A stretch of DNA of 64,000 nucleotides, taken from Opitutia bacterium (GTDB taxonomy: Bacteria > Verrucomicrobiota > Verrucomicrobiia > Opitutales > Opitutaceae). Numbering within the stretch: the stretch's first letter is position 1; each line of letters begins with the position of its first letter. The DNA is taken from assembly GCA_016217545.1 (NCBI GenBank), contig JACRHT010000004.1:202334-266333 (forward strand), read 5' to 3'. The translations under genes were made by a program, and so were the position numbers. Below the pieces are notes generated by a model that worked only from the letters and a program-made list of their open reading frames with translations, had not been told where the DNA came from and did not search any database. Below, in pieces: positions 62,138 to 64,000 of this stretch.

Positions 62138-63835
62138 ATGAAGCTTAGCACGAAGATCATCGCTGCCGCGTCCGTGGCTGTTCTCGCCACCGGCATCGGC
62201 GCCACGACCACCGTCTACGTCCTCTCCCAGCAGAACCGCGTCGATGCGGTTCGCTCCGAAATGAGCACCGTGCTCCGCCAAGCCGAGACGGTCGCGGAAA
62301 ACATGGACCAGATGCACCGCAACAAGTCGTTCGACATCGCCGGCATGGTTGCACGCGCCAAGGCCGAATCCGGCGGGCGCCCCCTCACCGAAATCTACCG
62401 CTCCACCGCGCTCTACAACACGATCCCGATCGTCGCCTCCTGGTCCGCCGCCCGACGCTCCGCCGAGGAAAAGGGCTACGGCTTCTTTACTCCGTCCGCT
62501 CCCGGCATCCCTGCCCGCAATCCGAAGAACAACAACGGCGCCGACTTCGCCGACGCCTTCAAGGCGTTCGCCGCCGGAGAAAAGGAATACTTCTTCGAGG
62601 ACAAACAGCGCGGCGAGCTCCTCCTCGCCCGCCCCGTGCGTCTCGCCGAAAGTTGCGTGAACTGCCACGGCGATCCGGCCCGCAGCCCCACCGGCGACGG
62701 CAAGGACGTGCTCGGTTTCGCCATGGAAAACATGAAGGCCGGCGACATCAAAGGCGCCTTCGTGCTCCGCGCTCCCATGACCGACGACGCCGTCGTCGCC
62801 GGAACGATGAAGAGCATGACCCTCGTGACGTTCCTCCTGCTCGGCGTCGTCGGCGCCGGCTTCTACTTCTTCAACCGCCGCTTTATCAACGCGCCGCTCG
62901 ACGACGCGATCACGCAGATCGACAACGCCGTGCAGCAAACCGCCTCCGCCGCCGGCCAGATTTCCGCCGCGAGCCAGATGCTCGCCGAAGGCGCCAGCGA
63001 ACAAGCCGCCTCCCTCGAGGAAACCAGCGCCTCCCTCGAGGAACTCTCCTCGATGACCAAGCGCAACGCCGACAGCGCCGGCCAAGCCAAGGACACTGCC
63101 GGCACCGCCCGCGACACCGCCGACTCCGGCGCCGAACAGATGCGCTCGATGCAGACCGCCATGCAGGCGATCAAGAGCGCCTCCGAAGACATCACCAAGA
63201 TCCTCAAGACGATCGACGAGATCGCCTTCCAGACAAACATCCTCGCGTTGAACGCCGCCGTAGAAGCCGCCCGCGCGGGCGAGGCCGGCGCCGGTTTCGC
63301 TGTCGTCGCCGAGGAAGTCCGCGCCCTCGCCCAGCGCTCCGCGCAAGCCGCCAAGGAGACCGCCACGAAGATCGAGGACTCCGTCGCGAAGAGCCAGCAA
63401 GGCGTGAACATCAGCGCCACCGTCGCCCACAGCTTCGAGGAGATTCAGGCAAAGATCCGCCATCTCGACTCTCTCGTCGCCGAGATCGCGACCGCTTCCC
63501 ACGAGCAGAGCCAAGGCATCGGACAGGTCACCACGGCCGTCTCCCAGATGGACAAGGTTACCCAGTCCAACGCCGGCAGCGCCGAGGAAACCGCCGCCGC
63601 CGCCGCCGAACTCAACAACCAGTCCGCTCTCCTCGCTGCCGCCGTCGGCAAGCTCCGCGCCCTCACCGGCGTCGAAGGCCACGCGACCAAACCCACGCGC
63701 ACGCCGAAGTCGTCGTCACGTCCGGCGGCGCCGCGAGGCGAACTCAAGCCCATCGCGAAGTCGCCGGTCGCGCGCACCACACGCCAGCCAGTCTCCGCCG
63801 GCGCCAACCACGACGCCCACTTCCTGGATTCCTGA
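62138..63835 (+). CDS. Methyl-accepting chemotaxis protein with c-heme (Tll0287/DUF3365-like) sensor, HAMP-less
   Basis: 565 residues. TM1 (about 6-29), a periplasmic DUF3365/Tll0287-like domain with a c-type heme motif CVNCH (Cys173, Cys176, His177), TM2 (about 229-250), then signalling helices with [20 protein letters not shown]. No HAMP. The heme suggests sensing of redox state, oxygen or NO. 3-nt gap to the next cheW gene. Confidence 0.92.
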   Translation: MKLSTKIIAAASVAVLATGIGATTTVYVLSQQNRVDAVRSEMSTVLRQAETVAENMDQMHRNKSFDIAGMVARAKAESGGRPLTEIYRSTALYNTIPIVASWSAARRSAEEKGYGFFTPSAPGIPARNPKNNNGADFADAFKAFAAGEKEYFFEDKQRGELLLARPVRLAESCVNCHGDPARSPTGDGKDVLGFAMENMKAGDIKGAFVLRAPMTDDAVVAGTMKSMTLVTFLLLGVVGAGFYFFNRRFINAPLDDAITQIDNAVQQTASAAGQISAASQMLAEGASEQAASLEETSASLEELSSMTKRNADSAGQAKDTAGTARDTADSGAEQMRSMQTAMQAIKSASEDITKILKTIDEIAFQTNILALNAAVEAARAGEAGAGFAVVAEEVRALAQRSAQAAKETATKIEDSVAKSQQGVNISATVAHSFEEIQAKIRHLDSLVAEIATASHEQSQGIGQVTTAVSQMDKVTQSNAGSAEETAAAAAELNNQSALLAAAVGKLRALTGVEGHATKPTRTPKSSSRPAAPRGELKPIAKSPVARTTRQPVSAGANHDAHFLDS

Positions 63836-63838
63836 TTC

Positions 63839-64000
63839 ATGAGCGCCACCCAAACCACCCGCACGGTCCAGTCGGTCAACGAGGGCAAATACCTCACCGT
63901 CCAACTCGCCGCCGAGGCCTACGGCATCGCGGTGCTCAAGGTCCGCGAGATCATCCGCATGCAGAAAATCACTCCGGTCCCCCAGATGCCGGAGTTCGTC
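63839..64000 (+). CDS. cheW: CheW (copy 2), cut by window end
   Basis: The first 54 codons are present: MSATQTTRTVQSVNEGKYLT, then VQLAAEAYGIAVLKVREIIR. Almost identical in residues 17-54 to CheW copy 1. It follows the heme receptor by 3 nt, so each receptor set in this region may have a private CheW. Confidence 0.9.
   Translation, partial: MSATQTTRTVQSVNEGKYLTVQLAAEAYGIAVLKVREIIRMQKITPVPQMPEFV

Overview
The window is very GC-rich bacterial DNA (roughly two thirds G+C by eye), densely coded on both strands, with few Shine-Dalgarno-like sites, lipoboxes and outer-membrane beta-barrels (so Gram-negative), both RNase HII and RNase HIII, ribosomal protein S21, and many HAMP-less chemoreceptors. 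This mix fits a Verrucomicrobia member of the Opitutaceae type. The assignment is an inference from gene content and style; no rRNA or other definitive marker is present.

Layout. 1-4941 (minus): an exopolysaccharide-type block with a Wzz-like chain-length protein (cut by the window edge), an EpsL-like beta-barrel, a GT39-like membrane glycosyltransferase and an NtrC-type sigma-54 activator. 5045-16063: mixed housekeeping genes (YdeI-like protein, two lipoproteins, a GltD-like oxidoreductase, a GlxA-type AraC regulator divergent from a metallo-beta-lactamase-fold protein, an NtrB-like kinase, RNase HII and HIII, MutY, a TIM-barrel epimerase, S21). 16312-20064: replicative polymerase DnaE. 20469-29692: a tightly coupled seven-gene operon with a TolC-type outer-membrane protein, four tandem PhnD-like periplasmic binding proteins, a membrane histidine kinase and a hybrid kinase/response regulator. 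No ABC permease or ATPase is present. 29880-54316: ankyrin protein, RsmB-like and other methyltransferases, AraC/GyrI regulator, GDSL autotransporter, GNAT, exported archaemetzincin, a chemoreceptor, an ArsR-SRPBCC-DUF899 stress-type cluster, DTW-domain tRNA enzyme, M3 peptidase, PepT and a PQQ-like propeller protein. 54331-64000: a chemotaxis region with HDOD and CheA on the minus strand, diverging from CheW, a beta-barrel protein, a Cache-type receptor, a c-heme (Tll0287-like) receptor and a second CheW.

Two features stand out beyond the genes. First, the four-binding-protein/two-kinase operon looks like a sensing system in which free periplasmic binding proteins could feed a kinase rather than a transporter. 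Second, the window is unusually rich in short palindromic elements: at least seven sequence-unrelated families, some solo, some in inverted pairs, several lying inside or at the edges of reading frames (dnaE, mutY, an RsmB-like gene and a methyltransferase). A separate pair of leader sequences (before the chemotaxis-region beta-barrel and before the heme receptor) shares conserved blocks and a covarying stem, which suggests a structured cis-regulatory RNA.
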